The position numbers were made by a program, and so were the translations under genes. Of a stretch of 64,000 bases of DNA, positions 54,259 through 63,380 are shown piece after piece. The stretch is from contig NC_011898.1 of NCBI RefSeq assembly GCF_000022065.1, positions 2,348,501-2,412,500 on the forward strand. Direction: 5' to 3'. This DNA is from Ruminiclostridium cellulolyticum H10. GTDB lineage: Bacteria; Bacillota; Clostridia; Acetivibrionales; DSM-1351. Every line of letters starts with the position of its first letter. Positions within the stretch are counted from its first letter, which is position 1. The notes beneath the pieces are model-generated. The model had not been told where the DNA came from and made no database searches. It was given only the letters and a program-made list of their open reading frames with translations.

Positions 54259-55791
54259 CTATGCCGTCAGATTAATTGTATTCAGATCATCAGTATACTG
54301 GGCTAACCTCTCTGGAAGATTCTCCAAAATACTTGCTCCTGCAACTGTTGACCCAGTCACTCCTTCTGTGTGCTTTACTCCGTTCCCGGAGCTGCTGTTT
54401 TTTCCTTGAGACAAACTCTGATTACGGCTTTCACTTCTGTTATCCTGTCTGACTTGAACACTTACTCCGTCTATTGATATCCCCTGCTTTTGCAGTGAAT
54501 CCTTCAGCAACTGCATGTTTGTTTCAATGATTTCTTTTACCTGGTGACTTTCAGCTATAAATTTTGCAGCTACTATACCCTGCTCAGTAACAACCTTGAG
54601 TTCAAGCTTTCCTAGATGGTCCGGCTTTAGCTGAATAACCATTTCTGATTTATCCTGTCCGAGAATTACTTTTGCCTGTTCCATAACCTGATTTACAACA
54701 TCTGCGGTTTTAATTGGCTGGCGAACTGAAAAAACTGATTTTTCAGCATTTACCTGGCTGTTATTTAGGACGGCCTTAACGTCTCCTACTGCCTGAAAAT
54801 TCTGAGTCAAATTCTGCTCATCTGTTGCTGTTTGGGCTGAAGTATTTAACCCTTGCAGTCCCAACTGTGGCTTGGTTGACTCTGTACTTTCATCATTATT
54901 CTCCTTGGGCACATCTTTTGTTTTGGTTTCAGTATCAACTTTCTTAGAATCAGCCCTATTATTGTCGCCCTCAAGAGATACTTCCTTTACAACATCAGTA
55001 TCAATGTTTGGGGAATCAACAGTTATCATTGGCTTTGATTGTGATTTCATTACAGCTATTATTTTTGCTGCTTCATCACTGATTAGCCCCGGATTATTCT
55101 GTCCGTTTTCAATAAGTGTGTCCAGCTTGTCTTTAACAGAAGAAGCTACCTTTGACAAATCAACTGAAACCTTTCCTGCCTGTGAATTGTTATCAACATC
55201 AGCCGGAATGTTATTACCATTTTTAGTAACAGCTTCTGCCTCAGGTTTTATCTGTTTTGTAACTTCTGTAGCTAATTGTAGCAAGATGTCCTTTTGCTTG
55301 TCATTGAGTTCCAGCAATTCAGATACCTTTTGCATAAAAATAGTAAGTTTGTTAATATCTTTCAGATCTTTCAACGAAAAGCCAAGTTGTTTTGCAAGAT
55401 CAGCCAACTGGGCAGGTGAAATCCCTAGCATTTGTGCAAGAGCCACTATCTGCTCATCATACTGTTCAGATACCTGAAGATTGTCTGTATCTATATCCGC
55501 TATTTTAGCATTTGAGTCTGGTTGAACTACAGACTTAGTTGATACTGACTTTCTGCTCATTTGCACTTGTGCAAATGACTTAAACTTCGTTTTACTTTCA
55601 TTATCTTGTCCGTTAATGTTGTTAGCTGCAGTATCGTTACGTTTTGAATAATTATTTACAGTGTTATCAAGTACTGATTTAAATGATGTACCGGGTGAAC
55701 TTTGTGACGTTTTGGATTTAATATTCAAAATGTCATTACCGCTGTCCTGATTTAAATTAAGCTTTAGTAAATTACTGCCTGTCATTATCAT
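54259..55791 (-). CDS. fliK: Flagellar hook-length control protein FliK
   Basis: 510 residues: polar N-terminal two-thirds, with a long helical stretch (EQYDEQIVALAQMLGISPAQ), and a conserved C-terminal Flg_hook domain (MVIQLKPDHLGKLELKVVTE, LLKDSLQKQGISIDGVSVQV). It measures the hook and triggers FlhB switching. Low conservation in the N-terminus is normal. Confidence 0.9.
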   Translation of the reverse strand: MIMTGSNLLKLNLNQDSGNDILNIKSKTSQSSPGTSFKSVLDNTVNNYSKRNDTAANNINGQDNESKTKFKSFAQVQMSRKSVSTKSVVQPDSNAKIADIDTDNLQVSEQYDEQIVALAQMLGISPAQLADLAKQLGFSLKDLKDINKLTIFMQKVSELLELNDKQKDILLQLATEVTKQIKPEAEAVTKNGNNIPADVDNNSQAGKVSVDLSKVASSVKDKLDTLIENGQNNPGLISDEAAKIIAVMKSQSKPMITVDSPNIDTDVVKEVSLEGDNNRADSKKVDTETKTKDVPKENNDESTESTKPQLGLQGLNTSAQTATDEQNLTQNFQAVGDVKAVLNNSQVNAEKSVFSVRQPIKTADVVNQVMEQAKVILGQDKSEMVIQLKPDHLGKLELKVVTEQGIVAAKFIAESHQVKEIIETNMQLLKDSLQKQGISIDGVSVQVRQDNRSESRNQSLSQGKNSSSGNGVKHTEGVTGSTVAGASILENLPERLAQYTDDLNTINLTA

Positions 55792-55861
55792 TTTCTCACC
55801 TCCTTATTCTATTATATTTATGTAATGGAGTAGGAATTCTCCGTTCCCCCAATTACCTAGA

Positions 55862-56731
55862 TTATTTTTTTGAAGTACTTCCTGAAACTCCAACCTTGTA
55901 TTCCTTAGCTAACTGTTCCGATACCTTTGCAGCAAAGGCAGGTGTCATTTCAGTAAGTATTTCACCTGTGGTATCTTTTTTGAGATTTTTCATTATTTCA
56001 ATTATCAATGTCATTTTATTGCTGCCCATCTGCTCCATTATGCCGGCAACTGCGGATGCATCCATTTGTTCATATATTGAACAGTATTTTTTTATATCAT
56101 CACTAATCTTTTCTTCTTTTATGATACTCTCATATAATTCTTCTGCTTTTTGCGGATTTATCTTTTTGAAATAGTTTTTGTATTCAGCTGTATCTCCGGC
56201 AGATATAACCTCAGACAGTTTGTCATAATCCTTTTGAATATTGTCCTTTTCGGTTTGTAGCTTATCTTTCTCAGTTTCAAGGGCATCCTTCTGCTGCTGG
56301 AGTAAGGATGAATTGCTATCCTTTGCAGTTACCTGGTTCTTACTATTATCTAACTGCTTTGCTAAATCTACAACTTGCTCTTCCAATTCCTCTTTTTGTT
56401 TTTTAATCTCATTGTACTTGCTTCTTACTTGCTCTTCAGTCATGCTTTTCTCGTCTTCAGGGTCAGGTTTTTCCGGCAGAGACCATTTTAGAACAGGTAT
56501 GCCCCGTACGCTGTCCCCCATGCTATCTGCAATTCCATTTACATTATATTTGACAGCCAGAAACAATGCTCCTCCAATAATTAAGACTACAATCAGCAAT
56601 GCTGTTATTATTGATACTATATAAAAAAGAGCACTGGTCGTCTTTTTATTTTGTGTTTTTGGCACTTCCGGCTTTTTAAGAAGTGTTTCTACTTTTTCAT
56701 CTTGTTCTGTAATATTAATATTTTCCGGCAT
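55862..56731 (-). CDS. MgtE-N-domain flagellar protein (MotE/YlxF type)
   Basis: 289 residues from the ATG at 56731 (AGGAG six bases upstream). A membrane segment near 32-55, a long coiled coil (about 95-185), and a C-terminal MgtE N-domain-like segment (YCSIYEQMDASAVAGIMEQM). This is the layout of MotE (stator chaperone) and YlxF. It overlaps the fliJ stop by 17 bases. Confidence 0.85.
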   Translation of the reverse strand: MPENINITEQDEKVETLLKKPEVPKTQNKKTTSALFYIVSIITALLIVVLIIGGALFLAVKYNVNGIADSMGDSVRGIPVLKWSLPEKPDPEDEKSMTEEQVRSKYNEIKKQKEELEEQVVDLAKQLDNSKNQVTAKDSNSSLLQQQKDALETEKDKLQTEKDNIQKDYDKLSEVISAGDTAEYKNYFKKINPQKAEELYESIIKEEKISDDIKKYCSIYEQMDASAVAGIMEQMGSNKMTLIIEIMKNLKKDTTGEILTEMTPAFAAKVSEQLAKEYKVGVSGSTSKK

Positions 56732-57182
56732 TTTTTTCTCCTGAACCATCCTTGAACTTAAAACTGTTAAGCTCATCTATTAATAGTTGTTCTGCTTTAC
56801 TCTGTTCCTTCAGAAACTCGTCATACTTTTTTTCTCTGAGTTTATCCAGTATCTTTCGCTCCTGTACCGCTTTGACCAAACTCTCTCTTCTTATATCGAC
56901 CTGAATCCGGGCTATATTTACATTTTCTTTCTGAACTGTTATTTTTTGCTTTAAAAAGGACAAATAATTATTATAGGCCCTTATTTGACTAATGGAAATT
57001 CCTTGGTCTACCTTTGAATTAAGTTCACTTATAGAAGATTCTCTGGTTGTTTGCAAACCGGTCAAAAACTCTTTTTGCTTCTCTAATTCCCTTGAAGCTA
57101 GAGCCATGTTATTTTTAGCATTGTCCTCCATCTGTACTTTCAAATTACGTACAGATTCCAATCTGAATCCGAACTTCTGCAA
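56715..57182 (-). CDS. fliJ: Flagellar export chaperone FliJ
   Basis: 155 residues, almost all coiled coil (LESVRNLKVQMEDNAKNNMA onward), as in FliJ. It is the central stalk of the FliI ATPase. Located just after fliI as usual. Confidence 0.88.
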   Translation of the reverse strand: MQKFGFRLESVRNLKVQMEDNAKNNMALASRELEKQKEFLTGLQTTRESSISELNSKVDQGISISQIRAYNNYLSFLKQKITVQKENVNIARIQVDIRRESLVKAVQERKILDKLREKKYDEFLKEQSKAEQLLIDELNSFKFKDGSGEKNAGKY

Positions 57183-57198
57183 TCAATCCCAGCCTCCT

Positions 57199-58512
57199 TT
57201 ACTGTTTCAGTAAACTAAGTACCTGTGAATGTATATCTTCAAATGAAACTTTTTCATCGGTTTCCTGTTGAAGAAACGAAGTTATATCCTCAATACACTC
57301 AATTGCATAATCTATCTTCTCATTGCTCCCTTTTACATAAGCACCTATATTTATTAAATCCTCAGAATCTCTATGTACAGCCATTACTTTCTTTATTTCA
57401 TTGGCAGACTTTTTATGTTCTTTATCAATAATGTCCCCCATAACCCTGCTGACGCTTGCAAGAACATCAATAGCAGGATAATGATTTTTATTTGCCATCG
57501 ATCTGGACAGAACAATATGTCCGTCCAGAATTCCTCTTGCCGTATCAGTTACAGGCTCCGTAAGATCATCACCGTCTACCAGTACCGTGTATAAACCCGT
57601 TATAGAACCTTTGTCAGAAGTCCCTGCTCTCTCAAGTAATTTTGGAAAAACTGAGAAAACCGATGGTGTATATCCCCTTGACACAGGAGGCTCTCCTATA
57701 GAAAGTCCTACTTCTCTTTGTGCCATTGCATACCTTGTCAGAGAATCCATCAAAAGCAGTACATCCTTTCCGCAATCCCTGAAGTATTCAGCGATTGCAG
57801 TAGCAACCATTGCTCCTTTAAGCCTTATTAGTGCCGGCTGGTCTGATGTTGCTACCACGACAACCGACCTTGCAAGACCTTCATCCGTTAAATCTCTTTC
57901 CAAAAATTCTCTAACTTCTCTTCCTCGTTCTCCTATCAAGGCAATAACATTTATATCAGCCTTTGTGTTTCTGGCAACCATACCCATCAAAGTACTCTTA
58001 CCAACACCACTTCCGGCAAAAATGCCAACTCTCTGTCCTTTTCCTATTGTTAGAAGTCCATCAATGGCTCTTACCCCCAACGGTAAAGGCTCCGATATTC
58101 TTTTTCTGGTCAAAGGATTAGGTGGCTTATTATCAGTTTTATAATAGTGTTTTGATTGAAGGCTCCCCTTGTCGTCTATGGGATTTCCCAAACCGTCTAA
58201 AACTCTGCCTACCAGTTGAGGCCCTACTGCAACCTTCAATATGTCTCCATTGGCTGAAACAGTACTTCCAGGCCCTATACCCGTCATTTCACCCAAGGGC
58301 ATTAACAAAACCTTTTCATCCTTAAAGCCCACTACCTCCGCTTTAAGCTTACTGCCACCGATAATGTGTATATTACAAAGATCACCTATACTTACCTGCG
58401 GACCGTCCGATTCTATTGTAAGTCCGACAACCTTTGATACCTTTCCGATATAATCTATATATTCTTTTGACTTTAATGCTTCTCTGTATTTTAATAGGTT
58501 AACGCCTGACAT
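57199..58512 (-). CDS. fliI: Flagellum-specific ATPase FliI
   Basis: 437 residues: F1-beta-like ATPase with Walker A GIFAGSGVGKSTLMGMVAR (near 160), VIALIGERGREVREFLE, Walker B DVLLLMDSLTRYAMAQREVG, and the arginine region. Powers initial export with FliH. Confidence 0.96.
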   Translation of the reverse strand: MSGVNLLKYREALKSKEYIDYIGKVSKVVGLTIESDGPQVSIGDLCNIHIIGGSKLKAEVVGFKDEKVLLMPLGEMTGIGPGSTVSANGDILKVAVGPQLVGRVLDGLGNPIDDKGSLQSKHYYKTDNKPPNPLTRKRISEPLPLGVRAIDGLLTIGKGQRVGIFAGSGVGKSTLMGMVARNTKADINVIALIGERGREVREFLERDLTDEGLARSVVVVATSDQPALIRLKGAMVATAIAEYFRDCGKDVLLLMDSLTRYAMAQREVGLSIGEPPVSRGYTPSVFSVFPKLLERAGTSDKGSITGLYTVLVDGDDLTEPVTDTARGILDGHIVLSRSMANKNHYPAIDVLASVSRVMGDIIDKEHKKSANEIKKVMAVHRDSEDLINIGAYVKGSNEKIDYAIECIEDITSFLQQETDEKVSFEDIHSQVLSLLKQ

Positions 58513-58544
58513 TTGACCTCCTGTAAAGAAAGCTGCAACGCACC

Positions 58545-59321
58545 TTAATTTGTTGATTCATTTAATATATCTTTAAAGTCATTTTCTATTTTTTCTATTT
58601 TAGTTGCTGCACTTGCATCTATGCTACCGAAGGAAGTCTCAATGATACAGCCGCCTTCTTTTAATGAAAGGTCTTTTTTAATTTCTATTTCCTCAGACCT
58701 TTCAAGCATTGATTCTAATTCATCCTTATTCTCGTTAACAAAATCAAAATCCTGCTCGCTTAATTTAAGAACTGCTTTTTGATCCTTGGAACATTTTTCA
58801 AAAGCATCCTTAACCAAAAGCAAAATATTCTGTTTACATTCAAGCTCTTTACTGATTACTTTTTTTGCGATATCAAGAATGGTATTTACAGTATCCTCTT
58901 CCAAGGAATCCAAAACCTTCTTGTATTCTATTCCAGCTTGGCTCTTAATATCCTGAGCTTCCCTAATAAGTTCTTCATATTCCTTCTTGGCCTGAGCTGA
59001 TCCCTGTTCATAGCCCTCTGACCTTGCTTCTTCATAAACCTGTTGTTTTAGATTTTCTACATCAACCGATGCATTTTTTATAATATCCTTTGCTTCGAGT
59101 AATGCTTCTTTTATTATCATATCCGCTTCTGCTTTGGCTTTGTTAACAATTTCTTCGCCAATGGCATTATAATCTACTTTTGTCTGTTCTTCCTCTATAT
59201 GCTGAGCGACATCTAGTTTAAGTCCTATATTTTTCACTGGTCGTTGGTATGTTAAAGGAGACTTAACCTGAAACGGAACACCTACATTTACCTGGTTATT
59301 TTTATATATCTTATTAGACAA
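58545..59321 (-). CDS. fliH: Flagellar assembly protein FliH
   Basis: 258 residues; helical, charged central section (EEIVNKAKAEADMIIKEALL) and a C-terminal FliH/V-ATPase-E-like region (LSEQDFDFVNENKDELESML, KDLSLKEGGCIIETSFGSID). Negative regulator of FliI. Overlaps the fliG stop by 8 bases. Confidence 0.9.
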   Translation of the reverse strand: MSNKIYKNNQVNVGVPFQVKSPLTYQRPVKNIGLKLDVAQHIEEEQTKVDYNAIGEEIVNKAKAEADMIIKEALLEAKDIIKNASVDVENLKQQVYEEARSEGYEQGSAQAKKEYEELIREAQDIKSQAGIEYKKVLDSLEEDTVNTILDIAKKVISKELECKQNILLLVKDAFEKCSKDQKAVLKLSEQDFDFVNENKDELESMLERSEEIEIKKDLSLKEGGCIIETSFGSIDASAATKIEKIENDFKDILNESTN

Positions 59322-60332
59322 TTATTTCATCTCCTCCTCCTCTTGAAATAACTATCTCGCCTGCATCCTCAAGCTTACGAATAATATTAACAATCTTCTG
59401 CTGTGCTTCTTCAACATCTTTGAGCCTTACAGGACCCATAAATTCCAAATCTTCTCTGATCATTTCGCTCAGACGCTTGGACATATTGGCAAATATAAGC
59501 TTCTGTACATCATCTGTTGCACCTTTAAGAGCAACTGCCAATTGGTTGTTGTCAACTTCTCTGAGGAATCTCTGAATTGATCTTCCATCAAGAGTAAGAA
59601 TATCTTCAAATACGAACATACGTCTCTTAATTTCTTCTGCAAGATCGGTATCCTCAATTTCTAGTGTTTCCATAATGAATTTTTCCGTTCCTCTGTCAAC
59701 AGAGTTGAGGATATCAACAATAGATTGAACGCCACCAGCTGCAGTATAGTCTTCTGTAACCAAAGAAGAAAGTTTTTTTCAAGGATTCGTTCAACTTCCT
59801 TTATTATGTCAGGAGACGTTCTATCCATCGTAGCTACTCTTCTTGCAACATCTGCTTGTTTGTCCTGTGGAAGTGCAGATAGGACTACAGATGCCTGATG
59901 TGGTTTTAAATATGCCAGAATCAATGCTATTGTCTGAGGATGTTCTCCCTGAATAAAGTTAAGCAGCTGTGAAGGATCCGTTTTTCTTACAAAATCAAAA
60001 GGCCTGACCTGTAATGACACTGTAAGTTTGTTTATTATGTCTACAGCCTTTTGAGAACCTAAAGCCTTCTCAAGTATATCCTTTGCATATCCGATACCAC
60101 CCTCGGCAATATACTCCTGTGCAAGACATATCTGATAGAAATCCTCAAGAACTCTTTCCTTTTCATCACGCGTTACTGCCCTTATGTTTGCAATTTCCAA
60201 GGTTAACTGCTCTATCTCATCCTCTTTTAAATGCTTGAATATCTCCGCTGACTTTTCAGGGCCAAGGGAAATAAGCAACATCGCGGCTTTTTCCCTACCA
60301 CTGTATTCTGTCTTTGCACTTGCTTTAGCCAA
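59314..60332 (-). pseudogene. fliG: Flagellar motor switch protein FliG, split by a -1 frameshift
   Basis: Start TTG at 60332 (GGGGTG 6 bases upstream). The first frame runs through FliG-N and FliG-M, including GEHPQTIALILAYLKPHQAS (EHPQTIA motif), to ERILEKN and then diverges, stopping at 59661. The FliG-C charged-helix domain (MFVFEDILTLDGRSIQRFLR) continues in another frame to 59314. The break is in A7 at 59773-59779 where the bases read GAA-AAA-AAC; one extra A, or a -1 shift at A-AAA-AAC, restores ERILEKKLSSLVTEDYT, the normal FliG sequence. Intact length would be about 338 residues. As written, the FliG-C rotor-stator domain would be lost. Confidence 0.88.
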
Positions 60333-60358
60333 GCGTTTCACCCCACATATACATTTTT

Positions 60359-61939
60359 CTACTCATAGTCATCTGTTAACCAATTCCTTAACAGCTGTGC
60401 AACAGCATCCGGTTTTTGTTTAACAAACTTATCAATCTGCTTTTTAACCTCTGACCTTTCCTCTGTATCAATTTCAGGAACAGGCTCAGGCCTAATTTCA
60501 TTATATACAAATTTAGGAGATGTAATTGCAGCATTATCATCAACTGCCAATGCAGGCTCCAGTTTCTGCTTTGATTTTTTGGGCAGAGCAATTATAACAA
60601 AAGCTATAGCCATTAGTGCCAATAATGCAAGTAAACCATAATTGGAAATTAAATTTCTTATTGTATCTGCAGTAGAAGGTGTTTCAACTACAGGCGGCTG
60701 AATCTTTAGCTTTGTAACTGCTATGTTTTCCGCAGGAATGCCTGTTGCCATACTGGCCAGATTCTTTACTTGAGTAATCATCTCATCATTAAGCTTTGAA
60801 TCGTCAAGAACCCTGTTACCGTACAATAATGTAATTGCAGCAGAAGACCTCTCTGGAATAAGCTCTCCCAAAGACTTTTCAATTTGCTTGTTTGTTTCAT
60901 TGTATTGGAAATTTTCAGTCAAATCTGACTTTTTATAAGATTTTGAATCGTCTGAACCCGCCGGATAGGTTGGCGTTGTACCGGGATTTGAATTTACACC
61001 GGGTGTTCCTCCGGTATCCCCGTTTTTTAAGTCTTCCCTTGTCTCTTGTCTGCTTAGGATAGCACCTGAATCTGCACCGTTAGGGTTTGTATATTCCTTT
61101 GAGGATTGTGTCAATGTATCAAAATCCAGAACAGGGTTTACTACTACCTTGGCTGTGTCAAAACTATCTAATTGGTCAACCAATACTTCTCTTAAATTTC
61201 TCTCGAGGTCGTTTTTGTATTTCTTTTTCATATCGTATTGAGTGGATGTTTTGTCCATCCCGCTTTCACTATCGATATTCAGTATATTCCCTTTATTATC
61301 CACAACAGTTACATTCTTTGGGTCTAACCCCTCAACACTGCTTGCGACTAGTTTTACAATACTTTCAGCCTGTTTAGCACTTATTTCATCTTTAGGGGTA
61401 ATAACAACGGACGCCTTTGCATCCTTACTATTGCTATCATCAATTAAAAGAGTCTTTTCAGGTCTGACAATAGTTACGTTAGCATCTTCAATATTCTGAA
61501 AAAGCTTTAGCTGTCTGGCAATATCTGATTCATCAAGCTGCTGCCAAATGTGCTTTTTATCACTTTCAGTTGTGTTTATTTTTAAATTGCTGAGAGCGTC
61601 AGCGAAAGTGAACCCACTTTTTGATCCTGTAGATAATTCAAAATGGGCTTCATCACTATCCTTTTCGTTTACAATAATTCCCGATTTGTCATCAGTAAGC
61701 TTGTATGAAATTCCTTTTTCCTTTAAGATTTTTTGCATTGCAGCAACATCTGCAGAACTGGCATTACTAATAACAGTAGTATAAGTCGGCCTTGTTATTA
61801 AAAATAGTCCTATACCAACAGAGACTACCACAACGCCTGTTATAATAAAAATACGCGTTTTTTGAGATTTATCTAATCCCTTCCAGAAGTCAAGAAGCGG
61901 CTTGAGCAATCGGGTTAAAAATTCTGGCAAAGCTACCAC
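60359..61939 (-). CDS. fliF: Flagellar MS-ring protein FliF
   Basis: 526 residues: N-terminal membrane segment (about 28-48), ring-building motifs (secretin-like SNASSADVAAMQKILKEKGI; AKASVVITPKDEISAKQAES), and a second membrane segment near 440-462, then a FliG-binding tail. Confidence 0.94.
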   Translation of the reverse strand: MVALPEFLTRLLKPLLDFWKGLDKSQKTRIFIITGVVVVSVGIGLFLITRPTYTTVISNASSADVAAMQKILKEKGISYKLTDDKSGIIVNEKDSDEAHFELSTGSKSGFTFADALSNLKINTTESDKKHIWQQLDESDIARQLKLFQNIEDANVTIVRPEKTLLIDDSNSKDAKASVVITPKDEISAKQAESIVKLVASSVEGLDPKNVTVVDNKGNILNIDSESGMDKTSTQYDMKKKYKNDLERNLREVLVDQLDSFDTAKVVVNPVLDFDTLTQSSKEYTNPNGADSGAILSRQETREDLKNGDTGGTPGVNSNPGTTPTYPAGSDDSKSYKKSDLTENFQYNETNKQIEKSLGELIPERSSAAITLLYGNRVLDDSKLNDEMITQVKNLASMATGIPAENIAVTKLKIQPPVVETPSTADTIRNLISNYGLLALLALMAIAFVIIALPKKSKQKLEPALAVDDNAAITSPKFVYNEIRPEPVPEIDTEERSEVKKQIDKFVKQKPDAVAQLLRNWLTDDYE

Positions 61940-62034
61940 CTCATCAATTAATTTATTTCATCATTAGTTCTCTTTTTTACTAGAATACTAAAATAAATTT
62001 ACATAATACTACAAGCTTTACATAAAATTCCTAA

Positions 62035-62343
62035 TCAAATCTGCATCCTCATTATTTCAGAATATGCATCTAGAATTTTGTTTCTTATTTGCATGGTGAA
62101 CTGCAGTGCAACACTCGCTTTTTCTCCAGCAATTAAAACTTCCGGAATATTATCCGTTTTGCCTAAAGCAAAATCTTCTTGTAAATTTTTGGCTTGATCT
62201 TCCAGATCTGATACCTTTGTAAGTGCTGATTTTAAGTAATCTCCAAAACTCACTTCAGGTGTATTTTTATTATCATTAATTCCTTTAAGACTTAAATTAT
62301 CAGGTATTAATCGTTGTACTTCCCCTATCTTGTCCACTGCCAT
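62035..62343 (-). CDS. fliE: Flagellar hook-basal body protein FliE
   Basis: 102 residues: FGDYLKSALTKVSDLEDQAK and KASVALQFTMQIRNKILDAY are the FliE core. Links MS ring and rod; lies between fliF and flgC as usual. Confidence 0.92.
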   Translation of the reverse strand: MAVDKIGEVQRLIPDNLSLKGINDNKNTPEVSFGDYLKSALTKVSDLEDQAKNLQEDFALGKTDNIPEVLIAGEKASVALQFTMQIRNKILDAYSEIMRMQI

Positions 62344-62383
62344 ACCTTAACCTCCCTGATTTGCGAACTCCAACCATAGAAAT

Positions 62384-62827
62384 TTACTTGCCTATCTCCA
62401 AGGCTTTCAGAGCCATAGATTTGGTAGCATTTACCGATGTAACATTTGCTTCATATGATCTCGTTGCGGAAATCATATTTACCATTTCCGTAACTATGTC
62501 TACATTTGGCATGTTTACATATCCTTCTGCATCTGCATCAGGATGACCCGGATCAAAAACCTTTTTAAACTCGGTAGGATCTTCAACAATACTGCTGACT
62601 CTGACTCCATTGCCCCCATTGAGTTTACTTGATGCATTTTCCAAAGTGCGGGAAAATGAGTTTGAATCTGTACGTTCTTCAAATACTACATCTCTTCTTC
62701 TATATGGCGTACCATCTGTAGTTCTTGTGGTATTTGCATTCGCTATATTCTGAGAAATAGTATCCATCCTCACCCTTTGGGCAGTGAGTCCTGAAGCACT
62801 TATATCCAACGCACTAAAAATACCCAT
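62384..62827 (-). CDS. flgC: Flagellar rod protein FlgC
   Basis: 147 residues: FSALDISASGLTAQRVRMDT and SRAYEANVTSVNATKSMALK at the ends, with VVFEERTDS and YVNMPNVDIVTEMVNMISAT. Proximal rod protein. Confidence 0.94.
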   Translation of the reverse strand: MGIFSALDISASGLTAQRVRMDTISQNIANANTTRTTDGTPYRRRDVVFEERTDSNSFSRTLENASSKLNGGNGVRVSSIVEDPTEFKKVFDPGHPDADAEGYVNMPNVDIVTEMVNMISATRSYEANVTSVNATKSMALKALEIGK

Positions 62828-62829
62828 AA

Positions 62830-63243
62830 TCAGCGTCTCCCCTCTGAAATTACACTTTTAATTCTGCTAAAATTGCTGTTAATCATTTGGATAAGAGTAT
62901 TATATTGAATAGTGTTCTTAGCCAAATAAGCCATTTCACTGTCTACATCAACATTGTTTCCATCAATACGCATGCTTGTATCAGAATTGTCCAGAGTAAT
63001 CTCGGGCTTTACTTTTTCTATATTCTTGGACTTTATAGGTATATGCCTTTCATCTGTTGTAATTCCTTCAAGCTTCCTGCTGTCCAAGGAGTCATTCAGG
63101 TACTGCTCAAAAGTAACATCTTTTCTTTTATAATTCGGAGTGTCTATATTAGCCAAATTCTGGGATATAACTTCATTTCTGGTCCATGAAGCACTTATAG
63201 ACTTTTCAAGTAAATTATTCTTTTCATATAATTTTTCTATCAT
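62830..63243 (-). CDS. flgB: Flagellar rod protein FlgB
   Basis: 137 residues from the ATG at 63243 (GAGAGG upstream; the frame is open to 63270). Starts IEKLYEKNNLLEKSISASWT with SQNLANIDTPNYKRKDVTFE, and ends DSEMAYLAKNTIQYNTLIQM. First gene of the fla/che operon. Confidence 0.93.
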   Translation of the reverse strand: MIEKLYEKNNLLEKSISASWTRNEVISQNLANIDTPNYKRKDVTFEQYLNDSLDSRKLEGITTDERHIPIKSKNIEKVKPEITLDNSDTSMRIDGNNVDVDSEMAYLAKNTIQYNTLIQMINSNFSRIKSVISEGRR

Positions 63244-63297
63244 AAAATCCTCTCTCCCAATTTGTAGCATATTACCATAAAACTTTTAATTAGCTAA

Positions 63298-63326
63298 ATT
63301 CTAGCATATTAAATTTAAAAATACAA
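63298..63326 (-). promoter_or_regulatory. Promoter of the fla/che operon
   Basis: Minus strand TTGTAT (63321-63326), 17-base spacer ending TGC, TAGAAT (63298-63303), an extended -10 sigma-A type. No sigma-28-like GCCGATAA element is seen. Confidence 0.75.
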
Positions 63327-63380
63327 CAAATAAAGCTTATTATTGTTCCATATTAGGACTAATTCCCCAAATATACGTAC

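Noticed and set aside
63240-63380. c-di-GMP riboswitch upstream of flgB
   Set aside because: Searched because such switches are common before flagellar operons; none of the GEMM core pattern is present, and the leader is only about 50 bases.
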